49,374 nucleotides of DNA. It comes from Leucobacter sp. 7(1). GTDB taxonomy: Bacteria > Actinomycetota > Actinomycetes > Actinomycetales > Microbacteriaceae. The stretch spans positions 1 to 49,374 of the forward strand of contig NZ_FUID01000035.1 in NCBI RefSeq assembly GCF_900163635.1, given 5' to 3'. The number at the start of each line of letters is the position of its first letter. Position 1 is the stretch's first letter. This document shows positions 28,389 to 38,267 of the stretch, piece after piece. Under the pieces are notes generated by a model. It had not been told where the DNA came from. It saw nothing but the letters and a program-made list of their open reading frames with translations, and searched no databases. The position numbers and the translations under genes were made by a program.

Positions 28389-28805
28389 ATGTCCACCACA
28401 CCATTCGCCAAGATCACGACCGACGCGATCGATGACGCGCAGGTGCGCGCCGCCGTCGATGCCCCCGATTGCGGCGCGCTTGTCATGTTCCACGGCATCG
28501 TGCGCGACCACGACGGTGGCCGTGGCGTCAAAGCTCTCGACTATCAGGCGCACCCGGATGCCGAACGGTTCATCCTCGCGTGCGTCGCGCAGGAGCAGGA
28601 GGCAAGCGGCCTGACACTTGCGGCCGTGCACCGCGTCGGCGCGCTCACAATTGGCGACTCGGCGCTCGTTGCCGCCGCCGCGGCCCCGCACCGGGCCGAG
28701 GCGTTCGCCGCGATCGAGCGACTCGTGGAGCGGATCAAACGGGAAGTCCCCATCTGGAAGCGGCAGCACTTCGGCGACGGTGTCAGTGAGTGGGTGGGGC
28801 TCTAG
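28389..28805 (+). CDS. moaE: MoaE, large subunit of molybdopterin synthase
   Basis: The 138-residue product contains [53 protein letters not shown] and [15 protein letters not shown]. The last holds the conserved lysines that contact the substrate and the MoaD tail. GAGGAG lies just before ATG. It is the second gene after moeB. Its stop codon shares four bases (CTAG) with the stop of the convergent moaA. Confidence 0.94.
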   Translation: MSTTPFAKITTDAIDDAQVRAAVDAPDCGALVMFHGIVRDHDGGRGVKALDYQAHPDAERFILACVAQEQEASGLTLAAVHRVGALTIGDSALVAAAAAPHRAEAFAAIERLVERIKREVPIWKRQHFGDGVSEWVGL

Positions 28806-29899
28806 CCCCCGATGTAGGACATCTCGATGCGCTCAGGCTGCGGCACGTTGGGCAGGCTCGCACGCAGTTCCGAGTAGCGGTCGTCGCGCACGGACCATAG
28901 CTTCGCGAGCGTTGCGCGCAGCTCGGCGTCGTCGACTCCGGAGCGCATCAGAGCGCGCAGATCGAAGCCCTCACGCGCAAAGAGGCAGGTATAGAGCTTG
29001 CCGTCGGCGGATACCCGTGCGCGAGTGCAGTCGCCGCAAAACGCACTCGTCACGCTTGAAATGACGCCGATCTCACCAGCACCGTCCCGGTAGCGCCACC
29101 GCTTCGCCGTTTCTCCTGGCCGGCTCGCGGCCACCGCTTCGAGTGGGTGCACGGCGTCGATCATGGCGACGATCTCGGCGGAGGGCACGACCTCGTCAAG
29201 CACCCATCCGTTCGACGATCCGACATCCATGTACTCGATAAACCGCAGGGTGTTTCCCTGTTCCCGGAAGTATTCGGCGAGGGGCAACACCTCGTCATCG
29301 TTGACGCCGCGTGTGATCACGGCATTCACCTTGATGGGGTCCAGCCCGGCCTCAGCTGCTGCGGCGATCCCGTCAAGCACCCGAGAGACCGGGAAATTCA
29401 CGTCGTTGATTGCCTGGAATCTGGTGTCGTCGAGCGAATCGATCGAGACCGTCACGCGGTCAAGCCCCGCCTCCTTGAGCGCGGCCGCCTTCACACGGAG
29501 GGCCGAGCCGTTGGTCGTGAGTGCGAGGTTGGGGCGGCGGCCGTCCGGCGTGCGCAGGGCGGCCAGGCGCGCAATGAGATCCTCGATCCCGCGCCGCAGC
29601 AGCGGCTCTCCGCCCGTAATCCGCAGCGTATCAACGCCGAGGGAGACGGCGGCGGCGGCGAGCCGTTCGATCTCCTCAAACGTGAGTAGCTCGGCGCGTT
29701 CCATGAAGGTGTAATCGCGGCCAAAAATCTCCTTGGGCATGCAATACACGCAGCGGAAATTGCAGCGGTCGGTGACCGAGATGCGAAGATCGCGGAGCGG
29801 ACGCGAACGGGCGTCGAGGGTGCCGGTCGACGGCAGCTGCGTGGGCCGTTCGCGAGTGCCGATGGGCAGACTCGTCACGGCACGACTGCGAGCGGGCAT
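28802..29899 (-). CDS. moaA: GTP 3',8-cyclase MoaA (radical SAM)
   Basis: The 365-residue product has the radical SAM triad C46, C50 and C53 in [15 protein letters not shown], the TGGEPLL loop, and a C-terminal second cluster motif ([22 protein letters not shown]-x2-C-x13-C). It ends in a Gly-Gly tail (SYIGG), as MoaA needs. It converts GTP to the cyclic precursor used by MoaC. ATG 29899 has GGAGGTG upstream and lies 60 bases after modB on the same strand, so it may be the last gene of the regulator-modA-modB-moaA unit. Confidence 0.95.
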   Translation of the reverse strand: MPARSRAVTSLPIGTRERPTQLPSTGTLDARSRPLRDLRISVTDRCNFRCVYCMPKEIFGRDYTFMERAELLTFEEIERLAAAAVSLGVDTLRITGGEPLLRRGIEDLIARLAALRTPDGRRPNLALTTNGSALRVKAAALKEAGLDRVTVSIDSLDDTRFQAINDVNFPVSRVLDGIAAAAEAGLDPIKVNAVITRGVNDDEVLPLAEYFREQGNTLRFIEYMDVGSSNGWVLDEVVPSAEIVAMIDAVHPLEAVAASRPGETAKRWRYRDGAGEIGVISSVTSAFCGDCTRARVSADGKLYTCLFAREGFDLRALMRSGVDDAELRATLAKLWSVRDDRYSELRASLPNVPQPERIEMSYIGG

Positions 29900-29959
29900 C
29901 GCGGCACCTCCTTGTGGTGCTCACCCTAGCACTCGGTCACCGGGTGCAGCGTCCAGCCG

Positions 29960-30766
29960 CTACGCGGCCGCGCGGTCGCCAGCTGTGCGGCCGTGGAGCA
30001 CCGCGAGCGCGGTGACGGCGACGGTGATCAGGATGAGGGAGAGCGCGAGAGCGGTGTCCTGCGTGACCCCCGCGCCGTTGAACGCCGTGTAGATCGCCAT
30101 TGGCACGGTTCGAGTTGTGCCCTCGGCATTACCCGCGAAGAGTGCGGTGGCCCCGAACTCGCCGAGGGCGCGCGTGAAACTCAGGATAGTTCCGGCGAGC
30201 AGCCCCGGCGCGATCATCGGAATCGTGATCCGGAACAGCACGCCGGTGGGGGACGCGCCGAGCGTTGCGGCAGCTTCCGCGTAGACGGGGTCGAGGCTGC
30301 GGAGGGAGCCTTCCACAGAGATCACCAGGAACGGCAACGCGACAAAGGTCTGGGCAACGATGACCGCCACCGTGGTGAACGGGATCCGGATTCCGGCCTC
30401 GGCGAGCGCGTCGCCGAGCACGCCACCGCGCCCCAGCAGTGACAGCAGCGCGAGACCCCCGACGAGCGGTGGCAGCACCAGCGGCAGGGTCACAACCGCG
30501 CGCAGGAGCGTGGCCACCCAGCCCCTGGCGCGCGCGATCACAAGCGCCAGAGGCACTCCCAGTACCAGGCACAGGGCCGTCGAAGTCAGCGCGGTGACAA
30601 GCGAGATGCCGAGCGCGTTCGCGGTCTCCGGGGCGACAAGCAGGCGCGGGATCGCGGCCCACTCGATCCGCGAGAGCAGCGCGAGGAGCGGCAGCAGCAA
30701 CAAACCGCCGCCGACCGCCGCCGGGACGAACAGCCCGGCAGGGATACTCCCCGCGCGAGAACTCAC
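29960..30766 (-). CDS. modB: Molybdate ABC transporter permease ModB
   Basis: The 268-residue protein has about six membrane segments. VTLPLVLPPLVGGLALLSLLGRGG and the EAA-like loop (YAEAAATLGASPTGVLFRITIPMIAPGLLAG) before GEFGATALFAGN are characteristic of ModB/CysU permeases. The GTG start overlaps the modA stop by four bases. No modC ATPase gene lies nearby; the next gene is moaA. Confidence 0.92.
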   Translation of the reverse strand: MSSRAGSIPAGLFVPAAVGGGLLLLPLLALLSRIEWAAIPRLLVAPETANALGISLVTALTSTALCLVLGVPLALVIARARGWVATLLRAVVTLPLVLPPLVGGLALLSLLGRGGVLGDALAEAGIRIPFTTVAVIVAQTFVALPFLVISVEGSLRSLDPVYAEAAATLGASPTGVLFRITIPMIAPGLLAGTILSFTRALGEFGATALFAGNAEGTTRTVPMAIYTAFNGAGVTQDTALALSLILITVAVTALAVLHGRTAGDRAAA

Positions 30767-31578
30767 GCCTGGCCGAACCCGAGCTGCGCGAAGAGCGACT
30801 GGGCGCGTTCCGATCGCATGAACTCGGTGAACGCTGTCGCGGCGTCGAGTGCCGCGGTGCCCGCAATTGGGGCGATCACGTAGGTGCCTGCGGCCTCGTC
30901 TGAGCCATCGATGTCGACGCCCTCGACCGCGCCGTCCGAGCGGAGCACATCGGAGCGGTAGATCAACCCAGCGTCGGCCTCGCCCGCGGCCACCTTGGTG
31001 AGCACCGCTGTCACATTTTGCTCCTCGCTGGCGGGGCTGAGCGTGACCTTGTCGCGATCGAGCAATTGCCACGATGCCGCACCGCAGGGTACTTCTGGAG
31101 CGCAGGTGACCACAACGGGCGGGCCGGGGGCACCGAGCTTCGGATCCACGAGATCCATCAGCCCAGAAATTCCGAGCGGATTCCCCGGTGCGACGGCAAT
31201 CTGGAGACTGCTTGTCGCGAACGGGAGGGGGGTCGCGGCGGTCAGCTTGGCGTCAGCGACCTTGTCCATGTTCGCCTCGTCCGCAGACGCGAAGACGTCG
31301 ATCGGTGCCCCGGCGAGGATCTGCGTTGCGATCCCGGAGGATCCGTCGAAGGTGAGCTGGTCGATCGTGATCCCGGGATGCAGCTCGGTGAACGCTTCAG
31401 TAAGCTCCTCGAACGCGGGCTGCAGTGAGGCGGCCGCGGCGATGTTCAGGGTGCCGGTGAGCTCGCCCTCAGTGCTGTGCTGATCCGACTCCGGTGCCGG
31501 AGCGGAGCTGCAGCCCACGAGGAGCAGTGCAGCGAGGGTCGCGGAGACAAGCGCGGTGTGCCGCGCGATCCGGATCAC
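30763..31578 (-). CDS. modA: Molybdate-binding lipoprotein ModA
   Basis: The product (271 aa) has a lipoprotein signal with lipobox LLVGC and lipidated C23. LNIAAAASLQPAFEELTEAF, FDGSSGIATQILAGAPIDVFASAD and GEADAGLIYRSDVL are typical of periplasmic-type molybdate-binding proteins. It is anchored to the outer face of the membrane and delivers molybdate to ModB. The GTG start overlaps the stop of the upstream HTH-TOBE gene by four bases, an unusually tight link between regulator and transporter. Confidence 0.93.
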   Translation of the reverse strand: MIRIARHTALVSATLAALLLVGCSSAPAPESDQHSTEGELTGTLNIAAAASLQPAFEELTEAFTELHPGITIDQLTFDGSSGIATQILAGAPIDVFASADEANMDKVADAKLTAATPLPFATSSLQIAVAPGNPLGISGLMDLVDPKLGAPGPPVVVTCAPEVPCGAASWQLLDRDKVTLSPASEEQNVTAVLTKVAAGEADAGLIYRSDVLRSDGAVEGVDIDGSDEAAGTYVIAPIAGTAALDAATAFTEFMRSERAQSLFAQLGFGQA

Positions 31579-31973
31579 CGCTGTCCCGTTTCGATAATCA
31601 CTGTTGTGGCTTTGACGACTGCGGTCGCGCGTGAGCCGACGTCGATGCCGAGGTCGTCGAGCGCCTCGGAGGTCATCAGCGAGACGACGCGGTTCGGTCC
31701 GCACTGCAGATCCACCTTCGCCACCACGCCGGAGCGCTCCACCGCGGTGACGATCCCGGTGAAGCGATTCCGGGCGCTGCCGCGCACCGCACCCCTCTCA
31801 TGGACCTGCGGTGCGAGTTCCACGGCGCGGCGCGCGAGTGAGGCACCAGACACGACTTTTCTGCCCGACTCATCCTCTCGGGCCTCGAGCAGCCCATCCG
31901 CAGCCCACCGTCGCACGGTGTCGTCGCTGACACCGATGAGGCGCGCGGCCTCACTAATCCTGAAATCTGTCAT
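31575..31973 (-). CDS. HTH-TOBE molybdate-responsive regulator
   Basis: The 132-residue product joins a MerR/excisionase-like helix-turn-helix (FRISEAARLIGVSDDTVRRW, residues about 4-25) to a single TOBE/Mop domain (ARNRFTGIVTAVERSGVVAK to ATAVVKATTVIIE), which binds molybdate or tungstate oxyanion. It probably controls modAB and its own transcription in response to molybdate. It is first in the modA-modB-moaA unit. A palindrome with arms AGGTT and AACCT sits about 25-40 bases upstream of the start. Confidence 0.85.
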   Translation of the reverse strand: MTDFRISEAARLIGVSDDTVRRWAADGLLEAREDESGRKVVSGASLARRAVELAPQVHERGAVRGSARNRFTGIVTAVERSGVVAKVDLQCGPNRVVSLMTSEALDDLGIDVGSRATAVVKATTVIIETGQR

Positions 31974-31998
31974 ACCTGGCAGTTTAGCCACGCATATG

Positions 31999-32014
31999 AG
32001 GTTCAATGCAACCT
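31999..32014. promoter_or_regulatory. Candidate operator: AGGTT-N6-AACCT palindrome
   Basis: AGGTTCAATGCAACCT has perfect 5-base inverted arms and lies 25-41 bases upstream of the HTH-TOBE gene in an AT-richer stretch, next to a run of six T. It could be the binding site of that regulator, acting also on the divergent fmdB gene. The short arms make chance occurrence possible. Confidence 0.4.
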
Positions 32015-32202
32015 TTTTTGGCGCTGGTGCGGAGTGCCAGAGTTCGCCGGAAACTGCCGACCGTTGACGGGGCCGCGCGGATGCCGATAGCGTCCCAGAC
32101 AGGTGGGGATGCTCGGACAGGTCACCCATTCATGACGGGTCGTGTTTCGATGGCGCGGCCCCCTCATCTCGCAGTGGCGCGACGACGAGAAAGGCCGTGG
32201 AA

Positions 32203-32490
32203 ATGCCCAATTACCGGTACACCTGTGCGGAGGGGTGCCAGTTTGATGCCCTGTTCTCCATGTCCGAGGTGCCCGCCCAGCTTGACTGTCGAAGCTGCGG
32301 CGCGAGCGCCCGCCGCACGATCACCGCCCCCTTCCTGTCTGCCGCCGGCAGCTCTGCGTATGGGCTGATGGATCGGGCCGCCGCGACCGCCCACGAGCCA
32401 GCCGTGGTGAGCAACCTCCCCTCGCGCGGGCCCGGTCAAGCGACACCTGTCACGCGAAACCCCCTCCACGCGAAACTTCCGCGCCCCTGA
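32203..32490 (+). CDS. fmdB: FmdB-family zinc-ribbon protein
   Basis: The 95-residue product begins MPNYRYTCAEGCQFDALFSM, has DCRSCGASARRTITAPF, and so carries two cysteine pairs (C-x3-C and C-x2-C) forming the short zinc ribbon of the CxxC_CxxC_SSSS/FmdB family. The rest is low complexity. FmdB genes commonly stand before fmdA and are thought to act in its regulation, but the mechanism is not established. The formamidase gene begins 87 bases downstream on the same strand. Confidence 0.87.
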   Translation: MPNYRYTCAEGCQFDALFSMSEVPAQLDCRSCGASARRTITAPFLSAAGSSAYGLMDRAAATAHEPAVVSNLPSRGPGQATPVTRNPLHAKLPRP

Positions 32491-32577
32491 ACCCCGGGCG
32501 GCGCCTCACCGCGTCGCCTGCACCCGGCTGACGGGGAGCCCGTCGGCGTGACCGATGAATGAGTGAGGAACGAAGCA

Positions 32578-33840
32578 ATGCCAGAGCATCTGTTTACCCT
32601 GGATTCCACAAAAAAATTCACCGAGCAGGAGAAACTCGGGCACAACCGGTGGCATCCGGAGATCCCACCGGTTGCCACGGTCAAGGCCGGTCAGAGCTTT
32701 CGCGTAGATTGCCGCGAATGGTTTGACGGCGCGATCAAGAACGACGACTCCGCTCAGGACATCATGGACGCGCCGCTGCTGTCGGTCCACACCCTGAGCG
32801 GTCCGTTCGCTGTCGAGGGCGCGAAGCCCGGTGACCTGCTTGTCGTAGATATCCTCGACGTCGGCCCGATCCCGCAGGAAGACACCGGTCCGCTCGCCGG
32901 GCAGGGCTGGGGCTACACGGGCATCTTCGCGAAAGAGAACGGCGGCAGCTTCCTCACCGATCAGTTCCCCGACGCATACAAGGCGATTTGGGACTTCACC
33001 GGGCAAACCGCAACGTCGCGGCACATCCCGGGTGTCTCCTTCACCGGGCTCATCCACCCGGGCCTCATGGGCACGGCACCGTCTGCGGAGCTGCTGGCGA
33101 AGTGGAACGCACGTGAGGGTGCCCTGATCGCCACGGATCCGCACCGCGTCCCGCCCCTCGCGCTCCCGCCCGAGGCAGAGCACGCGATTCTCGGTGGGGT
33201 GCCGCGCGAAGAGTGGGGCCGCGTGGGCTCCGAGGCCGCGCGCACCGCCCCGCCCCGTGAGAACGGCGGCAACCAGGACATCAAGAACCTGAGCAAGGGC
33301 ACCCGGATCTTCTACCCCGTGTTTGTGGACGGGGCGAACTTCTCGGTGGGGGACCTGCACTTCTCGCAGGGCGACGGCGAAATCACGTTCTGCGGTGGGA
33401 TCGAGATGGGCGGGTTTATCGACCTGCGCGTCGACATCATCCGCGGGGGTATGGAGACCTACGGTGTTTCTGAGAACGCGATTTTCATGCCGGGCAACGT
33501 CGAGCCGCGGTACAGCGAGTGGCTGGCGTTCTCGGGCACCTCAGTGACGCTCGACGGCGAGCAGCGCTACCTGGACTCGCACCTGTCCTACCAGCGGGCC
33601 TGCCTGCACGCGATCGATTACCTGACTAAGTTCGGCTACAGCCCGGAGCAGGCATACCTGCTGCTCGGGGCCGCGCCGATCGAGGGCCGGCTCTCGGGCG
33701 TTGTGGATATCCCGAACTCCTGCTCCACGGTGTACCTGCCGACGGCGATCTTTGACGTCGACATTCGACCGTCGGCTTCGGGGCCCGCGCAGATCGATCC
33801 CGGAATGGGAGCGCCGCGCGCGGCATCGGCGCTCGGCTAG
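32578..33840 (+). CDS. fmdA: Formamidase/acetamidase FmdA
   Basis: This 420-residue enzyme matches the FmdA_AmdA family: LGHNRWHPEIPPVATVKAG, FDGAIKNDDSAQDI, GPFAVEGAKPGDLLVVDI, FTGLIHPGLMGTAPS, PVFVDGANFSVGDLHFSQGDGE and EITFCGGIEMGG. It hydrolyses formamide to formate and ammonium in the cytoplasm. ATG 32578 has GAGGAA seven bases upstream. The formate could feed the formate dehydrogenase-like enzyme encoded nearby at 35943-38267, and the ammonium could enter central nitrogen metabolism. A hairpin terminator follows. Confidence 0.93.
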   Translation: MPEHLFTLDSTKKFTEQEKLGHNRWHPEIPPVATVKAGQSFRVDCREWFDGAIKNDDSAQDIMDAPLLSVHTLSGPFAVEGAKPGDLLVVDILDVGPIPQEDTGPLAGQGWGYTGIFAKENGGSFLTDQFPDAYKAIWDFTGQTATSRHIPGVSFTGLIHPGLMGTAPSAELLAKWNAREGALIATDPHRVPPLALPPEAEHAILGGVPREEWGRVGSEAARTAPPRENGGNQDIKNLSKGTRIFYPVFVDGANFSVGDLHFSQGDGEITFCGGIEMGGFIDLRVDIIRGGMETYGVSENAIFMPGNVEPRYSEWLAFSGTSVTLDGEQRYLDSHLSYQRACLHAIDYLTKFGYSPEQAYLLLGAAPIEGRLSGVVDIPNSCSTVYLPTAIFDVDIRPSASGPAQIDPGMGAPRAASALG

Positions 33841-33867
33841 AACTCCCGCAGTCCCGCGCTTTTGAAT

Positions 33868-33913
33868 CACCGCAGGGGCCGTCAGCATGAGCTGGCGGTC
33901 CCTGCGGTGTTTT
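33868..33913 (+). terminator. Hairpin terminator of fmdA
   Basis: CACCGCAGGGGCCG (33868-33881) pairs with CGGTCCCTGCGGTG (33896-33909) with one G-U pair. An inner CAGC/GCTG stem lies in the loop, and TTTT follows. Confidence 0.88.
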
Positions 33914-34018
33914 CGATCTACACACCGCTCCCTCGAATAAACACGGTGAAAGACCGGGCAGCGATCCGACCCCGCGCGGGAGGATCAGCACTGAGAACAC
34001 CACCACTCAGGAGGCAGT

Positions 34019-35233
34019 ATGTCGATGCAGTTGTCCCCCCAGTCCGAGGCCACGGTTGCGGCCACCGCGGCGGTTGTCGCAGCGCACGCCGACGAGATCA
34101 CCGCCACGTTCTACCCGGCAATGTTTGCCGCCCACCCGGAACTGCGGAACGTGTTCAACGCCGCCAACCAAGCGATCGGAGAACAGCCCAAAGCCCTCGC
34201 CGCATCCGTTGTAGCCTTCGCGGTGCAACTCATCGACCCGGACGCTCCCGACTTCACCCCGGTGTTGCAGCGCATCGCGCACAAGCACGTCTCGCTCGGC
34301 ATTCGCGCTCCCGAGTACACGATCGTGGGCCGCCACCTGATGGCCGCGATCGGCACGGTGCTCGGTGACGCGGTGACCCCGGAAGTGGCGGCAGCCTGGG
34401 ACGAGGTCTATTGGCTGTTTGCGACCCAGCTGATCGCTGAGGAGGCCAGGCTGTACGCGCTGGGCGGCACCGACCCCGAGCAGCCTTGGCGTGAGTACCG
34501 GGTCACGGCGCGGCAGGAGCACTCCGCAGAGGTGTTCTCGCTGCTCCTGACCCCTGTCGCGGGCGAACTGCCGGAGGTGCGTACAGGCCAGTACATTGCA
34601 ATTGCGGTGGACCTCCCGAGCGGGCAGCGCCAGCCCCGCCAGTACACGGTCTCGAACGGCCCGGGTGCGGACGCGCTGCGGGTCACGATCAAGCGGGTGC
34701 GCGGTGCAGACGGCACGCCGGACGGCGTCGTCTCGGGCTGGCTCCACGAGTACGCGCAGCCGGGCACCGTGCTTGAGGTCTCGCAGCCGGCAGGAGACGT
34801 TGTCCTCGACAACACAGCAGCCCCGCTCGTGCTCGTCTCCGCGGGAATCGGGATTACGCCGGTCGCGGCGATCATGGCGGACGTATCGCAGAACCAGCCT
34901 GATCGGACCGTGCGACTGTTCCACGCCGATCGCTCCCACGCCCAGCACCCGCTCTACACGGAGCTGCGGGAGCAGGTGCTCGCCATGCCTGACGCTCGGG
35001 GACAGAACTGGTACGAGGAACACGCGGCGGCCGCGCCAACGCTGGTACCCGCTCGCAGCGGCTTCATGGATTTCACCGGGGTCGAGATACCCACCGACGC
35101 GCAGGTGTTTATGTGCGGACCGCTGCCGTTCATGCAGTCCGCGCGGCGCGAGCTCATGGGGCAGGGCATTGCGGCGGGCAACATCCACTACGAGGTCTTC
35201 GGCCCCGACATGTGGGCGCAGAATCCGGCCTGA
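34019..35233 (+). CDS. hmp: Flavohemoglobin, nitric oxide dioxygenase
   Basis: The 404-residue protein has a globin domain (about 1-145; RIAHKHVSLGIRAPEY holds the proximal His, and AAWDEVYWLFA is typical), then a ferredoxin-reductase-like FAD domain (about 155-255; RQYTVSNGPG) and an NAD domain (LVLVSAGIGITPVAAIM; VFMCGPLPFMQS). It turns nitric oxide and oxygen into nitrate using NAD(P)H. CAGGAGG lies before ATG 34019. The stop is directly adjacent to the stop of the convergent Cys-containing regulator (35233 and 35234), which may sense nitrosative stress, although regulation is not shown by the sequence. Confidence 0.94.
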   Translation: MSMQLSPQSEATVAATAAVVAAHADEITATFYPAMFAAHPELRNVFNAANQAIGEQPKALAASVVAFAVQLIDPDAPDFTPVLQRIAHKHVSLGIRAPEYTIVGRHLMAAIGTVLGDAVTPEVAAAWDEVYWLFATQLIAEEARLYALGGTDPEQPWREYRVTARQEHSAEVFSLLLTPVAGELPEVRTGQYIAIAVDLPSGQRQPRQYTVSNGPGADALRVTIKRVRGADGTPDGVVSGWLHEYAQPGTVLEVSQPAGDVVLDNTAAPLVLVSAGIGITPVAAIMADVSQNQPDRTVRLFHADRSHAQHPLYTELREQVLAMPDARGQNWYEEHAAAAPTLVPARSGFMDFTGVEIPTDAQVFMCGPLPFMQSARRELMGQGIAAGNIHYEVFGPDMWAQNPA

Positions 35234-35911
35234 CTAGCCGCCCTCCGAACCGTCACCCTCCGCACCGTCGCCCTCCGCACTGTTGCCCTCTGCCTCCGCT
35301 TCGAGGACGCGGAGGGTGACGGTGCACTGTGTCGGGGTCACAAAGGGCCGCACGCTCTGCAAGCGCACGGGCCCGGGTACCTGGCGCAGCTGCTGCTTCA
35401 GGAGCTGAATGTGCACCGAGCACACAAGCGCGCGATCCGTCTCGATCGCGAAGGCGTAGCGGCACGGTGCCAGGTCGATGCGGAGCTGGGACTCATCCGG
35501 GCGCGGCTCGAGGCCGATGTCGTCGAGGTGCTCGGTGAGCGCGTCGATCTGCTGCACGGCCGCGGTGCCGAGCTCCGCGGTGCGGTCGAGGTCGGGGGAG
35601 AGGCGACGCAGGATCTCGCCCCGCTTGAGCGCTCCGTCGACGCGGCGGCGCGCGGCGGGATTCTCCTCGGTGTCCTCGACCGGGTGGAACACAACCGGTG
35701 GCCGCCCCCGGCCTCCCGTTGTCAGAGTAAAACTCTGGACTAACCCCTCGCGCTCGAGCACCGCGAGGTGCTCCCGAGCCGTGTTCAGGTGCAGCCTGAC
35801 CTCGGTAGCGAGCTCCGGCAAGCGTCGACCCGGTCCGCGGTGCACCGCGTGGAGCAGCCGGAGCCGGCTCACACGGGTGAGCCCCCGGAAGTCCTCCACG
35901 CGGCGCGGCAT
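35234..35911 (-). CDS. Winged-helix regulator with Cys/His-rich sensor domain
   Basis: The 225-residue protein has an N-terminal winged helix of ArsR/SufR-like type (about 10-75; LPELATEVRLHLNTAREHLAVL, GRGRPPVVFHP). The C-terminal part has C150, C164, H167 and C196 in APCRYAF, LVCSVHIQLL and TQCTV, a spacing (C-x13-C-x2-H) like that of regulators binding an iron-sulfur cluster or metal. The tail is low-complexity Glu/Gly/Asp. It lies 31 bases downstream of fdhF on the same strand and converges on hmp, so it could sense redox or NO stress and control either. No target site was identified. Confidence 0.75.
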   Translation of the reverse strand: MPRRVEDFRGLTRVSRLRLLHAVHRGPGRRLPELATEVRLHLNTAREHLAVLEREGLVQSFTLTTGGRGRPPVVFHPVEDTEENPAARRRVDGALKRGEILRRLSPDLDRTAELGTAAVQQIDALTEHLDDIGLEPRPDESQLRIDLAPCRYAFAIETDRALVCSVHIQLLKQQLRQVPGPVRLQSVRPFVTPTQCTVTLRVLEAEAEGNSAEGDGAEGDGSEGG

Positions 35912-35942
35912 ACAGCCAGCCTAGCCGGGGCTGAGCTGGCAG

Positions 35943-38267
35943 TTACACGACGACGGGCCGGCCGACCCCCACCGGAGTGTTCGACGGCTCCATGCGGATC
36001 ACCACGGCCTTCGATACCGGGGTGTTGCTCTCCAGCGCCGTGCTATCGAGCGGCACCAGCACGTTCGCCTCGGGGAAGTACGCCGCCGCGCAACCGCGGG
36101 CCGTGGGGTAGGCGACCGTGCGGAACCCGCGCAGCACGCGATCCGGCTCGTCCTTCCACTCGCTGAAGATATCGACAGTTTGCCCGTCCTCGAGGCCGAG
36201 ATCCGCCAGATCATCCGGATGCACGAAGATCACCGAACGGCCCTTCTTGATCCCGCGGTAGCGGTCGTTGAGGCTGTAGATCGTCGTATTGAACTGGTCA
36301 TGCGAGCGCAGCGTCTGCAGCAACAGCCGCCCGGGCGGGCACTCGACAGGCTCCAACTCGTTGACGGTGATCCGAGCCTTGCCGGTGTCCGTGTCGAAGC
36401 GGCGCTCGTCCCGCGGGCCGTTCGGCAGCACGAAGCCCTCGCGGCGGCGGGTCTTCTCGTTGTAGTGCTCACAGCCCGGAACCACCCGCGAGATGTGATC
36501 GCGGATCACGTCGTAGTTGTCGATCATGCCCTGCCAATCGACGTTGTACCGCTCGCCGAGCGTCGCCTGCGCGATCCCCGCGACGATTGCGGTTTCGGAG
36601 CGGACCTCGGGGGAGATCGGGTCGATCTGACCGTGTGAGCCGTGCACCGCGCACACGGAATCCTCGACGGTGATGTACTGCGGACCGGAGCGCTGCATGT
36701 CAACCTCGGTGCGACCGAGCACGGGCAGAATCAGCGCCTCTTCACCCGTAATCACGTGCGAGCGGTTGAGCTTTGTGGAAAGCTGCACGCTGAGGCGGGT
36801 CTTCCGCATCGCCGACTCGGCGAGATTCGTGTCCGAGATCGCGCCGAGGAGGTTGCCCCCGAGACCCATCCAGACCTTCACCTTGCCCTGATCGAGCGCG
36901 CGGATCCCGTCGACCGAGTCGAGGCCGTGATCCCGCGGCGGCTCGAAACCGAACTCTGTGCCGAGCGCGTCGAGGAACGAATCGGGCATCTTCTCCCAGA
37001 CACCCATCGTGCGATCGCCCTGCACATTCGAGTGCCCGCGGATCGGCGAGGCACCCGCGCCGGGCTTACCGATGTTGCCGCGCAGGAACAGGAGATTCAT
37101 GATCTCCTTGATCGTGTCGACGGCACGCCTGTGCTGCGTGATGCCCATCGCCCAGGCGATGATGACGCGGTCCGCGCTCAGGTAACGGTCCGCGAGCTCG
37201 TCGATCTCGGCCGTGGTGAGCCCGGTTGCCTGCTCCACCTCGCGGTCGTCGACTGTGGCGATGTGCGCGGCAAATGCCTCGAAGCCGTCGGTGTGCTGCG
37301 CGATGAATTCCTGATCCAGCACCGTCCCGGGGGCGCGCTGTTCGGCCTCGAGCACGCGCTTCGAGATTGCCTGGAGCAGCGCCATATCGCCGCCGAGCCG
37401 AATCTTCATGAACTGATCGGCGATCTCGGTGGCCTTGCCGAGGTATCCGCGCACCCGCTGCGGATCTTTGTAGCCCTTCAACCCAGCTTCCGGGAGCGGG
37501 TTCACGGCGACAATCTTCGCGCCGTTCTCTTTCGCTTCCTGCAGTGCGGTGAGCATGCGCGGATGGTTGGTGCCGGGGTTCTGGCCCATGATGATGATGA
37601 GATCGGACTTCTCGAAGTCGTCATACGCGATCGTCGACTTCCCGATGCCCACGGTGTACTGCATCGCGGTCCCCGTGGACTCGTGGCACATGTTGGAACA
37701 GTCGGGCAGGTTGTTCGTGCCGAGCATGCGTGCAAAGAGTTGATACAGGAACGCTGCCTCGTTCGAGGCGCGCCCGCTCGTGTAAAAGGCCGCCTCGTTC
37801 GCGGAATCCAGCGCGTTCAGGTGATCCGCGACAATCCCGTACGCTCGATCCCAGGTGATCGGCTCGTAGTTGTCGCTGCCCTTCGGGCGGTACACGGGTT
37901 CCGTGATGCGGCCCTGCATCCCCAACCAGTACTCGGTCTTGTCCTCAAGCGAGGTCAGGGAGTGCTCCTGCCAGAACTCGCGCGGCACCGTGACCGGGGT
38001 GGCCTCCCAGGTGACGGCCTTGCTCCCGTTTTCGCAGAACTCCGCGATCTTGCGGTGTCCCGGGTCGGGCCACGCGCAGCTCATGCAGTCGAAGCCGTCC
38101 TTCTGATTGATCTTGGTGAGGAGCTTCGCTGACCGCGCGACGCCGAGTGTCGCGAGCGAGGGCATCATCGAGTGCAGCACACCGCCCATGCCGGCCGCGT
38201 AGTCCTTCGGCTCGGTCACCTCGATGTCGGCGTCGGAGAAATCCTCAATCGGTGCTTCGGGCGTCAT
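35943..38267 (-). CDS. FdhF/YdeP-family molybdopterin oxidoreductase (formate dehydrogenase-like)
   Basis: This 774-residue protein belongs to the FdhF/YdeP family of bis-molybdopterin enzymes. The N-terminal [4Fe-4S] region shows C61, C64 and C78 ([21 protein letters not shown]), three cysteines being what I recall as usual in this group. The candidate Mo ligand is Cys in [12 protein letters not shown] (C194; no selenocysteine stop seen). [15 protein letters not shown] and [23 protein letters not shown] are typical cofactor loops, and the C-terminal Molydop_binding domain begins near residue 665. Substrate is uncertain: formate is suggested by the name and by fdhD next door, but YdeP-like enzymes are little studied. 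ATG overlaps the fdhD stop (ATGA). Confidence 0.85.
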   Translation of the reverse strand: MTPEAPIEDFSDADIEVTEPKDYAAGMGGVLHSMMPSLATLGVARSAKLLTKINQKDGFDCMSCAWPDPGHRKIAEFCENGSKAVTWEATPVTVPREFWQEHSLTSLEDKTEYWLGMQGRITEPVYRPKGSDNYEPITWDRAYGIVADHLNALDSANEAAFYTSGRASNEAAFLYQLFARMLGTNNLPDCSNMCHESTGTAMQYTVGIGKSTIAYDDFEKSDLIIIMGQNPGTNHPRMLTALQEAKENGAKIVAVNPLPEAGLKGYKDPQRVRGYLGKATEIADQFMKIRLGGDMALLQAISKRVLEAEQRAPGTVLDQEFIAQHTDGFEAFAAHIATVDDREVEQATGLTTAEIDELADRYLSADRVIIAWAMGITQHRRAVDTIKEIMNLLFLRGNIGKPGAGASPIRGHSNVQGDRTMGVWEKMPDSFLDALGTEFGFEPPRDHGLDSVDGIRALDQGKVKVWMGLGGNLLGAISDTNLAESAMRKTRLSVQLSTKLNRSHVITGEEALILPVLGRTEVDMQRSGPQYITVEDSVCAVHGSHGQIDPISPEVRSETAIVAGIAQATLGERYNVDWQGMIDNYDVIRDHISRVVPGCEHYNEKTRRREGFVLPNGPRDERRFDTDTGKARITVNELEPVECPPGRLLLQTLRSHDQFNTTIYSLNDRYRGIKKGRSVIFVHPDDLADLGLEDGQTVDIFSEWKDEPDRVLRGFRTVAYPTARGCAAAYFPEANVLVPLDSTALESNTPVSKAVVIRMEPSNTPVGVGRPVVV

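Noticed and set aside
36642..38132. 496-codon plus-strand frame opposite the FdhF-like gene
   Set aside because: Antisense shadow of a full-length conserved gene. No motif or ribosome site.
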